Below are positions 35,632-44,557 of a stretch of DNA of 64,000 nt, piece after piece. The notes under the pieces were generated by a model. That model was not told the origin of the DNA and did no database searches. It saw nothing but the letters and a program-made list of their open reading frames with translations. Position 1 is the first letter of the stretch; every line of letters starts with the position of its first letter. The position numbers and the translations under genes were made by a program. The stretch spans positions 396,643 to 460,642 of the forward strand of contig JADKDZ010000003.1 of NCBI GenBank assembly GCA_016718265.1. The letters are read 5' to 3'. The stretch comes from Uliginosibacterium sp. GTDB taxonomy: Bacteria > Pseudomonadota > Gammaproteobacteria > Burkholderiales > Rhodocyclaceae.

Positions 35632-37556
35632 ATGTGCGGCATCAACGGATTCTGGCGTGAAGACTGGGCAGAGGCCTATCCTGCCCGCTTGCAGGCGATG
35701 ACGGACGCGTTGGCGCATCGCGGCCCGGACGGACAGGGGCAGTGGACCGATCCGGAACAGGGGCTGGCGCTGGGCCATCGCCGCCTGGCCATCATCGATC
35801 TCTCGCCCGATGGCGCCCAGCCGATGCAGTCGCGCTGCGGGCGATATGTCGTCGCGTTCAACGGCGAGATCTACAACTATCGAGAACTGCGTGCCGAGCT
35901 GGGTGAAGACTGGCGCGGCCACTCCGATACCGAAGTCCTGCTCGCCGCCGTGGTGCGCTGGGGGCTGGAGGCCAGCCTGCGCCGCTTCAACGGCATGTTC
36001 GCCTTTGCCTTGTGGGATCGGCAGACCGCCTGCCTCACGCTTGCGCGTGACCGCTTCGGTGAGAAGCCGCTCTACTACCGTGCTGGCGCCAAAGGGCTGG
36101 CCTTTGCGTCGGAGCTCAAGGCGCTGCGGCAGGCGCCGGGCTGGCAGGGCGAGATTGATCGAGACGCCCTGGCCTGCCTGCTGGCGCGCGACTACATCGC
36201 CCAGCCGAACAGCATCTACCGGGGCGTGCACAAGCTGGCCCCGGCGAGTTATCTGGTCTTGCGTGCGCCGGGCGCGGTGCCGGAGATCCGTCCGTACTGG
36301 GATGCCCGCGCCGAGGCCCATGCTGCGCGCAACCATCTGCTGGCGGACAATGACGCGACACTGGATGGCCTCGAAGCTGTGCTCACGCGCGCGGTGGGCT
36401 TGCGCATGCATGCCGATGTGCCGCTTGGCGCCTTCCTCTCCGGGGGGATCGATTCCTCGCTGATCGTGGCTTTGATGCAAGCACAGGCGAGCCAGCCGGT
36501 ACGCAGTTTTTCGATCGGGTTTTCCGAGGCGGCCTACAACGAGGCGCCCTATGCGGCCGCGGTGGCCCGCCACCTGGGGACGAGCCATACCGAGCTGATC
36601 GTCACGCCCGAAGATGCGCTGGCGGTGATTCCCCGCCTGCCGCAGCTCTACGACGAACCCTTTGCCGATTCGTCGCAGATTCCGACCTTCCTGGTCAGTC
36701 AGATGGCGCGCGAGCATGTCACCGTGGCACTGTCGGGCGATGCAGGCGACGAACTGTTCGGCGGCTACAACCGCTATCGTTGGTTGCCCGCGGTGTGGCG
36801 GCGCATCGCCTGGTTGCCTCAGCCGCTACGGCGCCTGGCTTCCAGGGCGATGACGGCGGTGCCCCCGGCCGCGTGGGACGGGGCATTTGGCCTGGCGGCG
36901 CGCGTCGCGGGGCGCCAGGAGCTGCTGCGCAACCCCGGGGACAAGTTGCACAAGCTGGCGCGGGTGCTGGATGTTGCCTCGCCCGCCGATCTGTATGGGC
37001 GCCTGATCGGGTTCTGGCCACAGCCCGAGGGGGTCGTGCTGGGCGCGTCACCGGCGGCCGTGCCCGCACCTGTCTGGGAGGCCGCGCTGGGTTTGCGTGG
37101 TGCGAGCATGCTCGCCGATACGCTGGGCTATCTGCCGGACGACATCCTGGTCAAGGTGGACCGTGCCAGCATGGCGGCGAGCCTGGAGGGGCGCATGCCC
37201 TTCCTGGACCCGGAGGTGTTCGCGCAGGCTTGGCGTCTGCCCGAGACGATGAAGATCCGTGATGGCATATCAAAGTGGGCGCTGCGCCAGGTGCTGTACC
37301 GGCACGTGCCCCAAGCCCTGATTGATCGCCCCAAGGCCGGTTTCAGCATCCCGATTGATCATTGGCTGCGCGGCCCCCTGCGCGACTGGGCCGAGGGCTG
37401 CTGGCTGAAGACCGGCTGCGCCGCGAAGGCTTCTTTGCGCCGGCACCGATCCGTCAGGCGTGGGCGGAACACCTGTCAGGGCGGCGCAACTGGCAGTATC
37501 ACTTGTGGAGCGTCTTGATGTTCCAGCTCTGGCATGAGGCATGGCATGGCGCGTAA
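35632..37556 (+). CDS. asnB: Asparagine synthase (glutamine-hydrolysing)-like, with a 3' frame break
   Basis: The N-terminal glutaminase domain starts MCGINGF with the catalytic Cys2. The synthetase domain has the ATP pyrophosphatase loop LSGGIDSSL near residue 268 and LSGDAGDELFGGYNRY. Such proteins sit in many polysaccharide loci, where they may amidate a uronic acid. Read as given, the frame ends at 37518 with an aberrant tail. Adding one base near 37395-37398 (a G-run of three) restores LLAEDRLRREGFF, then QYHLWSVLMFQLWHEAW, ending at 37556, the usual C-terminus. A sequence error is more likely than a real mutation. Confidence 0.88.
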
Positions 37557-38673
37557 GAAGATCATGGTGCTGGGCAGTTTTGCCGAATCGCTGACGCGCT
37601 TTCGCGGCGCACTGATGGCCGAACTGGTCGGGCAGGGCTACGACGTGCTGGCCTGTGCGCCCGCGGCGGACGACGCCACCCGGCAGCGGCTTGCGGCACT
37701 GGGCGTGCGCTATGTCGATATCGCCATGCAGCGCACCGGCCTCAACCCGCTGGCGGATCTGGGCTTGTTGTGGCGTCTGGCCGCCTTGTTGCGTCGCGAG
37801 CGGCCAGATGTCTTGTTTTGCTACACCATCAAGCCGGTGGTGTATGGCGCGCTGGCGGCGCGTCTGGTCGGCGGGATTCGGGTCACGCCCATGATTACCG
37901 GTCTGGGCTATGCCTTCATGGGGGGCGGTGGGCGGCTACAGCGGTGGGTCAGCGCCGCTGCGCGGGCCTTGTATCGACTGGCTTTGCAGCGCGCGCACTG
38001 CGTGTTCTTCCAGAATCCCGACGATCTGGGCGAGTTCCGGCGCCTGGGCTTGCTCCCCGCACAGGCACGCATCCAGCAGGTGCCCGGCTCCGGCGTGGAT
38101 ACGGCGGAGTACGCACAGATGCCTGTGCCAGCGGCCCCAGTGTTCTTGCTCGTGGCCCGACTGGTGCGTGACAAAGGGGTGTACGAGTACGTCGAAGCCG
38201 CGCGCCAGGTTCGTTTGCGTTACCCGGCGGCGCGCTTCCAGATCGCCGGCTGGATCGATGAGAACCCGACAGCGATACCTGAAGAGGCGCTTGCAGACTG
38301 GGTCTCCGAGGGGGTGATCGAGTTCCTCGGCAAGCTCGAGGATGTGCGCCCGGCCTTGGCGGCGTGCGCCGTGTATGTCTTGCCCTCGTATCGCGAAGGC
38401 ACACCGCGTAGCGTGCTGGAGGCGATGGCGGTGGGGCGGGCGATCATCACGACCGATGCGCCGGGCTGCCGGGAAACCGTGGTCGATCAGTACAATGGCG
38501 TGCTGGTTCCGGTGGCCGATGCGGCGCGTTTGGCGCAAGCGATGTGCAGCTTCATCGAGCGGCCCGAACGGGTGGAAGAATATGCCCGGGCTTCACGCCT
38601 GCTTGCCGAGCAGCGCTTCGATGTCCGGATCGTCAATCGTCTGATCATTCAGGGAATGGATCTGCCTTGCTGA
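37546..38673 (+). CDS. Glycosyltransferase family 4
   Basis: A 375-residue GT-B enzyme of the group-1 family. It has FCYTIKPVVYGALAARL and PMITGLGYAFMGGG in the acceptor half, and VARLVRDKGVYEYVEAARQV, PSYREGTPRSVLEAMAVGRAIITTDAPGCRETV in the donor half, where Glu in EGTPRSVLEA is the catalytic-type residue. The motif FCYTIKP is common in transferases paired with PglC-type phosphoglycosyl transferases, as in the next gene. The start at 37546 overlaps the restored end of asnB. Confidence 0.9.
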   Translation: MARKKIMVLGSFAESLTRFRGALMAELVGQGYDVLACAPAADDATRQRLAALGVRYVDIAMQRTGLNPLADLGLLWRLAALLRRERPDVLFCYTIKPVVYGALAARLVGGIRVTPMITGLGYAFMGGGGRLQRWVSAAARALYRLALQRAHCVFFQNPDDLGEFRRLGLLPAQARIQQVPGSGVDTAEYAQMPVPAAPVFLLVARLVRDKGVYEYVEAARQVRLRYPAARFQIAGWIDENPTAIPEEALADWVSEGVIEFLGKLEDVRPALAACAVYVLPSYREGTPRSVLEAMAVGRAIITTDAPGCRETVVDQYNGVLVPVADAARLAQAMCSFIERPERVEEYARASRLLAEQRFDVRIVNRLIIQGMDLPC

Positions 38674-39275
38674 AGCGTGTGTTCGACTTTGTCGCGGCTT
38701 TGATGGCTTTGCTGCTGCTGGCGCCCCTCATTGTCGGCGTGGCGCTGCTGGTGCGCCTGCGCCTGGGGCGTCCGGTGCTGTTCAGCCAGCCACGCCCGGG
38801 GCGGCATGGCCGACCCTTCCGGATGTACAAGTTCCGCTCGATGAATTCGGCCTGCGATGCGCAGGGCGTTTTGCTGCCCGACGCGCAGCGTCTGACCCGC
38901 TTCGGGCTGTGGCTGCGCGCCAGTAGCCTGGATGAGCTACCCGGCCTGTGGAGTGTGTTGCGGGGCGATATGAGCCTGGTGGGCCCGCGCCCCCTGCTGA
39001 TTCAGTATCTGCCACGCTATTCGTCACGCCAGGCGCGTCGGCACGAGGTGCGTCCGGGAATCACAGGCTGGGCGCAGGTGAATGGCCGGAATGCGATTTC
39101 CTGGGAAGAGAAATTCGAGCTCGACGTGTGGTACGTGGAGCATCAGTCCTTCTGGCTCGATCTGAAAATCCTCTGGCTGACGGCCGCCCGGGTGTGGGCG
39201 CGCAAGGATGTGAGCGCCGCAGGCCACGCGACGATGCCGGAATTCATGGGCAGCGAGAAAGAGCATTCGGCATGA
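38667..39275 (+). CDS. Undecaprenyl-phosphate sugar transferase (PglC/WcaJ type)
   Basis: A 202-residue phosphoglycosyl transferase. An N-terminal membrane helix (VAALMALLLLAPLIVGVALLV) is followed by the catalytic core with KFRSM, the DE dyad in SLDELPGLWSVLRGDMSLVGPRP, and PGITGWAQVNGRN. It starts the repeat unit by moving a sugar phosphate onto undecaprenyl phosphate. The TTG at 38667 gives the usual MLKRVFD start and overlaps the stop of the preceding glycosyltransferase. The short length indicates the monotopic PglC-like form. Confidence 0.92.
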   Translation: MLKRVFDFVAALMALLLLAPLIVGVALLVRLRLGRPVLFSQPRPGRHGRPFRMYKFRSMNSACDAQGVLLPDAQRLTRFGLWLRASSLDELPGLWSVLRGDMSLVGPRPLLIQYLPRYSSRQARRHEVRPGITGWAQVNGRNAISWEEKFELDVWYVEHQSFWLDLKILWLTAARVWARKDVSAAGHATMPEFMGSEKEHSA

Positions 39276-40255
39276 GCCTACCAGAGTTGAATATCCTGTT
39301 TTCGGCAGCGGGGCGACGGGTTTCGCTGCTGCGGCACTTCCGCCGCACCCTCGATGCCTTGGGTGTGCGAGGCGAGATTCTCGCGGCGGATGCCGGCCGG
39401 TCTGCCCCTGCCGCGCGCGTGGCGGATCGCGCGATTCAGGTGCCACGCGTGAGTGCGCCGGATTACATCGACCGGATGCTGGCGGTGTGTGCCGAACACC
39501 GGGTCGGGATGTTGTTTCCGCTCATCGATACCGATCTGCTGCTGCTGGCGCAGAATCGTGAGCGCTTTGCGGCCGTGGGCACCCGGGTGGTGGTGTCCAG
39601 CGAAGCCAGCGTGGCTTTGTCTTTCGACAAGCGCCTGACGGAGGCGTTTTTCCGCGCGCACGGCATCGATACGCCGGCGGTGCTGGATGAGCAGGCTCTC
39701 GATACACATGCGGATTTCCCGGTACTCATCAAGCCTTGGGATGGCAGTTGCGGGGTGGGCGTCACGCGAATTCGCAACGCCGAGGAACTGCAGTTCTTCC
39801 GCCGCTACATTCCCCATGCGATGGTGCAGGAACTGGTCAACGGCGAGGAATTCACTTGCGATGTGCTCGCCGGTCTGGATGGCCGGGTGCGCTGTGTGGT
39901 GCCGCGCAAACGCCTGGAAATCCGGGGGGGCGAGGTCAGCAAGGGGCTGACGGTGAAAGATCCGGCGATCATGGCGGCGGCGCAGCGGGTCGTGGAGTGT
40001 CTGCCGGGCGCGATGGGGTGCATTACGGTCCAGTGCTTCCGTCAGGGCGATGGTCGTTTGCGCTTTATCGAGATCAATCCGCGCTTTGGCGGGGGTTTTC
40101 CGCTGGCCCTGCACGCGGGCGCCGATTTCCCGCGCTGGTTGATCCAGGAGCATCTGGGCTTGCCCGTGGGGTCGGCGATGGCCGATTGGCAGGACGACCT
40201 TGCCATGCTGCGCTACGACGACGAGATCCTCGTCGCGGGGAGCGAGATTCGATGA
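39272..40255 (+). CDS. ATP-grasp ligase-like protein in the glycan locus
   Basis: A 327-residue ATP-grasp protein resembling carbamoyl-phosphate synthase large-subunit-like ligases. It starts with a pre-ATP-grasp segment (NILFSAAGRRVSLLRHFRR), then SFDKRLTEAFFRAHGIDTP, PVLIKPWDGSCGVGVTRI (ATP-binding Lys and glycine loop), MVQELVNGEEFTCDVLA and the Mg-binding RFIEINPRFGGGFPL. Such enzymes join a carboxylate to an amine through an acyl phosphate. It is coupled to the transferase upstream (ATGA overlap) and to the HAD gene downstream (ATGA overlap). The substrate is unknown. Confidence 0.88.
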   Translation: MSLPELNILFSAAGRRVSLLRHFRRTLDALGVRGEILAADAGRSAPAARVADRAIQVPRVSAPDYIDRMLAVCAEHRVGMLFPLIDTDLLLLAQNRERFAAVGTRVVVSSEASVALSFDKRLTEAFFRAHGIDTPAVLDEQALDTHADFPVLIKPWDGSCGVGVTRIRNAEELQFFRRYIPHAMVQELVNGEEFTCDVLAGLDGRVRCVVPRKRLEIRGGEVSKGLTVKDPAIMAAAQRVVECLPGAMGCITVQCFRQGDGRLRFIEINPRFGGGFPLALHAGADFPRWLIQEHLGLPVGSAMADWQDDLAMLRYDDEILVAGSEIR

Positions 40256-40917
40256 GCCTGGCGCTGGTGCTCGATCTGGACGATACGCTCTACCCGGAGC
40301 GCGCCTACAACTTCAGCGGCTTTCGTGCGGTTGGGCGGCATCTGGCGGCGCAGCACGGGATCAGCGGGTTTGCCGATTGCTGTGTGGCGCTGTTCGAGTC
40401 AGGCGCGCGCGGCGACATCTTCGACCAGGCCCTGGCGCGCTTGGGCGTGACGGCAGATGTGGCCGAACTGTTGACCGTTTATCGGGAACATGCGCCTGAA
40501 ATCACGCTGTTTGAGGATGCGCGAACGCTCTTTGAGCGGGTTCGTGGCAAGCTCCCGCTCGCTTTGCTGACTGACGGCTATGCGGCGGTGCAGCGGCGGA
40601 AAGTCGCTGCCCTGGGGATTGCCGATCACTTCGCCGCGCGGGTGTTTTCTGATGATGAAGGCCGTGAAGCCTGGAAGCCGTCACCCTTGCCCTATCTGCG
40701 GGTGATGAACTTGTTGGCACAGAAGGCTGAAGAGTTCATCTATGTAGGGGATAATCCGGCCAAGGATTTCGTGACCGCGCGAAAGCTGGGCTGGCAGACA
40801 GTATGGGTATGTCGCCCGGGCGCGGTTCATCAGGTTGAGGCGGTGGCGCCGGGCTTCGAGGCGGACATCGTGATCGAATCGCTTACTGGATTGCCCTGGC
40901 ATCGTTACGGTTTATAG
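40252..40917 (+). CDS. HAD-superfamily hydrolase
   Basis: A 221-residue HAD phosphatase-type protein. Motif I is LVLDLDDTLYPERAY (nucleophile Asp), motif II is LALLTDGYA, the motif III Lys is in WKPSPLPYL, and motif IV is YVGDNPAKDF. The cap is a small helical one. It starts four bases inside the ATP-grasp gene, suggesting the two act together on one substrate, for example on a phosphorylated intermediate. Specific function unknown. Confidence 0.88.
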   Translation: MSLALVLDLDDTLYPERAYNFSGFRAVGRHLAAQHGISGFADCCVALFESGARGDIFDQALARLGVTADVAELLTVYREHAPEITLFEDARTLFERVRGKLPLALLTDGYAAVQRRKVAALGIADHFAARVFSDDEGREAWKPSPLPYLRVMNLLAQKAEEFIYVGDNPAKDFVTARKLGWQTVWVCRPGAVHQVEAVAPGFEADIVIESLTGLPWHRYGL

Positions 40918-40919
40918 GT

Positions 40920-42098
40920 ATGAACATCGACAAGGTATTCCATCCCTGGCCGCATTACTCCGAAGAAGAGGTGCAGGCCGTCAGCGCGGTGCTTCAGTCC
41001 GGCAAAGTGAACTACTGGACTGGCGAGGAGGCGCGTGAGTTCGAGCGCGAGTACGCAGCGTACCTGGGCCGTTCACATGCCGTGGCGGTAGCCAACGGTA
41101 CGGTCGCGCTTGAGTTGGCGCTGGAAGCTTTCGGGGTTGGGGTGGGGGACGAGGTGATCGTCCCGAGCCGCACCTACATCGCTACGGCGAGCGCTGCTGT
41201 CATGCGTGGCGCCGTGCCGGTCGTAGCCGATGTGGACCGCGACAGCCAGTGCATCACCGCCGCCAGCATCGAGGCCATGATTACGCCTCGCACGGCGGCG
41301 ATCATCGTTGTGCATCTGGCAGGCTGGCCGTGCGAGATGGACGAGATCATGGCACTGGCGCATGCCCACCAACTGATCGTGATCGAAGATTGCGCGCAGG
41401 CGCATGGCGCGCAATATAAGGGACGGCCTGTCGGCGCCTTTGGCCATGCGGCAGCGTTTTCGTTTTGTCAGGACAAAATCATTACGACAGGTGGCGAAGG
41501 AGGCTTGCTGGCGCTGGACGATGAAGCCGCCTGGCGCCGTGCCTGGGCATTCAAGGATATCGGGCGTAGCTACGATGCGGTGTATCGCCGCGAGCACCCT
41601 GTCGGGTTCCGCTGGCTGACCGAGTCCTTCGGGACCAACTGGCGCATGACAGAGATGCAGGCCGCTCTGGGCCGTATCCAGTTGCGCGAATTGCCATCCG
41701 GGCACGCCCGACGACGTGCAAATGCCATGCGCTTGTTTCAGGGGCTGCAAAGTATTGTTGGCTTGCGCGTGGTGGATATCCCCGCACATGTCGATCACGC
41801 TTACTACAAGTACTACACCTTCATTCGCCCGGAGCTGCTGAAGCCAGAGTGGTCGCGTCACCGCATCATGCACGCGGTGGAGGAACGTGGCGTTCCGTGT
41901 TCTGTAGGTTCCTGCAGCGAAATCTACCGCGAGCGTGCTTTTCTGGATCGCGGTTGGGGCCCGCCGCACCGCTTGCCGGTGGCGCAGGAGTTGGGCGAGA
42001 CCAGCCTGCTTTTTCTGGTGCATCCAACGCTCGGGTGTGATGCCATGGACCTGACGGTAGAGACGCTTCGCGCTGTCATGCACGAGGCAGTGCGTTGA
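40920..42098 (+). CDS. DegT/DnrJ/EryC1/StrS family sugar aminotransferase
   Basis: A 392-residue PLP-dependent aminotransferase. Motifs are VANGTVALELALEAFGVG, VIVPSRTYIATASA, VIEDCAQAHGA and the PLP Lys186 in FCQDKIITTGGEGG. These enzymes place an amino group on a keto-sugar nucleotide. The following gene is a PglF/WbpM-like dehydratase that makes such 4-keto sugars, so the pair probably makes a UDP-aminosugar, as PglF and PglE do. It starts two bases after the HAD gene. Confidence 0.92.
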   Translation: MNIDKVFHPWPHYSEEEVQAVSAVLQSGKVNYWTGEEAREFEREYAAYLGRSHAVAVANGTVALELALEAFGVGVGDEVIVPSRTYIATASAAVMRGAVPVVADVDRDSQCITAASIEAMITPRTAAIIVVHLAGWPCEMDEIMALAHAHQLIVIEDCAQAHGAQYKGRPVGAFGHAAAFSFCQDKIITTGGEGGLLALDDEAAWRRAWAFKDIGRSYDAVYRREHPVGFRWLTESFGTNWRMTEMQAALGRIQLRELPSGHARRRANAMRLFQGLQSIVGLRVVDIPAHVDHAYYKYYTFIRPELLKPEWSRHRIMHAVEERGVPCSVGSCSEIYRERAFLDRGWGPPHRLPVAQELGETSLLFLVHPTLGCDAMDLTVETLRAVMHEAVR

Positions 42099-43999
42099 TG
42101 CCGGGCTGGAATTTGTCCTGGCTGGTATTCGGCTTCGACGTGTTGATGGCGCTGGCTGCCTGGGTAGGGGCGTTCTGGCTGCGGTTCAATTTCGAGCTTT
42201 CGTGGGCTCACCTCTACGCGAATACGATGCTGTACGGGGCTTGTTTTCTGGTTCCTGCGCATGCCGTGATGTGTCGGCTTGCGGGACTCTACCGGGGGCT
42301 ATGGGTGTTTGCGAGCCTGCCAGATCTGCAGCGCGTGCTCAAAGCCGTCGCCGGTTCGCTTGCCGCGATGGCCGCGTATGCGCTGATCTTGCAGCCGCAC
42401 CCTGCGGTGCCGCGTTCGATGATGGTGCTTTACCCGCTGCTGCTGCTTATGTTCATGGGAGGCGGGCGGCTGATCTATCGGATGTGGCGCGAACACCGCT
42501 TGTTCGGTGCGCTGCGGGCACAGGGTAAGCCGGTGCTGGTGATTGGAGCCGGCCGTGCGGCCGTGATGTTGTTGCGCGAGCTTGAGCGCTCGGCGGACTG
42601 GCGGGTGGTCGGCTTGCTGGATGACGACCCGGGCAAGCAAGGGCGTGAGCTTGGCGGGGTGCGGGTTATCGGCGGGACGGCAGCGGTGATCGAGGTTGCA
42701 CAGGAGATGAAGGTGCGCCATGTGATTCTGGCGATTCCTTCTGCGTCATCGTCGATTCGCCGAAAGGTGGCCGACTTGGTGGCTGGGCACGGGTTGGCGC
42801 TGCTCACCGTGCCGCGGCTGGAAGACATCATGTCGGGAAGGGTTGCGGTCAACACCATTCGCCCGGTGGCGATTGAAGATTTGCTGGGTCGTGAAACGGT
42901 GAGTATCGACAGCGCGCATATCGCGACGGAGCTGGCGGGCAAGGTCGTGCTGGTGACGGGTGCAGGGGGGCTCGATCGGCGCTGAGTTGTGTCGTCAGCT
43001 TGCGACTTTCGGGCCGGCCAAGCTGCTGCTGTTCGAGCAGTCGGAGTATGCCCTTTACGCGATTGAAGAGTGGTTCCGGCAGCATTGTCCAGACTGCGGT
43101 ATTCAGACGCTGGCCGGTGATGTGAAGGACGAGAGTCGGGTTGAAGAGGTGTTTGCGCGGTACAAACCGCAGCTGGTCTTCCATGCTGCGGCCTCAAGCA
43201 TGTACCCCTGATGGAAGTCGGGAATTGCTGGGAGGCCGTGCGAAACAACGTCTTCGGGACAATGAGCGTGGCACGTGCGGCGCAGGCGCATGGGGCGGCG
43301 CGTTTCGTCCTGATCTCGACCGACAAGGCCGTGAATCCGACCAATGTGATGGGCGCGAGCAAGCGCCTGGCTGAAATGCTGTGCCTGGCCTTGCAGGCAA
43401 GGGAGGGCACAACACGCTTTGAAGTAGTGCGGTTTGGCAACGTGCTCGGGAGTACCGGGAGCGTGATCCCGAAGTTTCAGGCGCAGATCGCGCGGGGCGG
43501 CCCGGTGACGGTAACTCACCCGGAGATTACCCGCTATTTCATGTCGATCCCGGAAGCAGCGTTGCTGGTGCTACAGGCCGCAACAATGGGCGAAGGGGGC
43601 GAGATTTTCGTACTTGATATGGGCGAGCCGGTCAAGATCGTAGATCTCGCGCGCAACATGATCCGGCTATCCGGATTCTCGGAACACGAAATCCGGATTG
43701 AGTTCTCGGGCTTGCGGCCTGGAGAGAAATTGTACGAAGAGCTGCTGGCAGACGCTGAACAGACGCGTGCAACCCCTCACCCCAAGCTGAGAGTCGCCCG
43801 AGCGCGGCCGGTCGCAATTGATCTGGTCGAGCAGCTTGAGGCCTGGCGCGACGGGAGCCGGCCCGTTGAGGATGCACTGGTCCGCCGACGCCTGCAGTAC
43901 TGGGTGCCCGAGTATCTGTACCAGGAGCCTACGACGGCCAAGTTCGCTTCTACTGGAAACTGTGCTTTCAAGCATGTTTCCATTCCCGGAGATGAGTAA
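42098..43999 (+). pseudogene. UDP-sugar 4,6-dehydratase-like PglF/WbpM protein, broken by two frame shifts
   Basis: The N-terminal half (42098-42985) has four hydrophobic segments and a CoA-binding-like domain (VLVIGAGRAAVMLLREL). The frame then breaks in a six-G run at 42965-42970 just at the NAD motif VTGAGG. Dropping one G gives GGSIGAELCRQL. A second break at 43194-43195 lacks one base; restoring it gives AAAYKHVPLMEVGNCWEAV. The last part has RFVLISTDKAVNPTNVMGASKR and FEVVRFGNVLGSTGSVIP. The corrected protein of about 633 residues has the normal length of membrane-anchored dehydratases. Two opposite single-base changes in runs suggest sequencing errors. Confidence 0.85.
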
Positions 44000-44557
44000 T
44001 CTGGAGGTAGGCTGGACGTGACAATCAACCCTTGCAGTGATCAGCAGGCCTATCGTCAAGCAGGCACGCGGCCCACTGCTCAAGGAGGCTATTCCGGAAT
44101 TGTGCAAGCTGCTCAAACCAGGTGGCTTATCCATTGCCAAGTTCGAGCCGCTATACTCCTCGCCATATGGCTCGTATCCGCGGCGATTCTCCGCCGAGCT
44201 GGTGGTGCACTTGCGTAGGAGTGACGTGGAGCTTTGGTAAGTGATCGAGTTTCATTAACAGGATTTCAGTCCAGACCAGAAGGGCTAGATGTCCTAGGGG
44301 CGGGATGAAGAAACGCCACGAGTTTTCCTGCGTAGAAGCTATCAGGAGCTTGTTTGATCTACGGTGCAGGAGTTCCTGGATCGGCTGTGGTTGCAGCCGG
44401 GCTCAAGATCGAGAAGCATGCAATCAAGCAGGTCGATGAAAGAGATTCTCACTCCGCGTGATCTCCTGCACCACTATCGTGATGACATACTGCCGACGGA
44501 TGAAGTATTTCTTCACGCACGTAAACCTTTGGACTCGAATGCCGTTTCGGAAATTGC
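44000..44557 (+). pseudogene. Remnant of a methyltransferase-like gene
   Basis: 558 bases with no intact gene. One frame (44037-44240) carries IPELCKLLKPGGLSIAKFEP and YPRRFSAELVVHL, the look of a SAM-methyltransferase C-terminal half. Another (44354-44461) starts with LIYGAGVPGSAVVAAGLKI, a Rossmann-type nucleotide motif, and a third continues with KEILTPRDLLHHYRDDI to a stop at 44561, which overlaps the start of the next gene. Together they read like one C-methyltransferase-type gene with several frame breaks and possibly missing pieces. This is a weak assignment. Confidence 0.35.

Noticed and set aside
35347..36717. 456-codon minus-strand frame opposite the asparagine synthase gene
   Set aside because: Antisense to conserved glutaminase and synthase motifs.
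42098..43999. A truly decayed dehydratase pseudogene
   Set aside because: Two opposite one-base changes with otherwise perfect motifs and no other damage fit sequencing errors better than decay.
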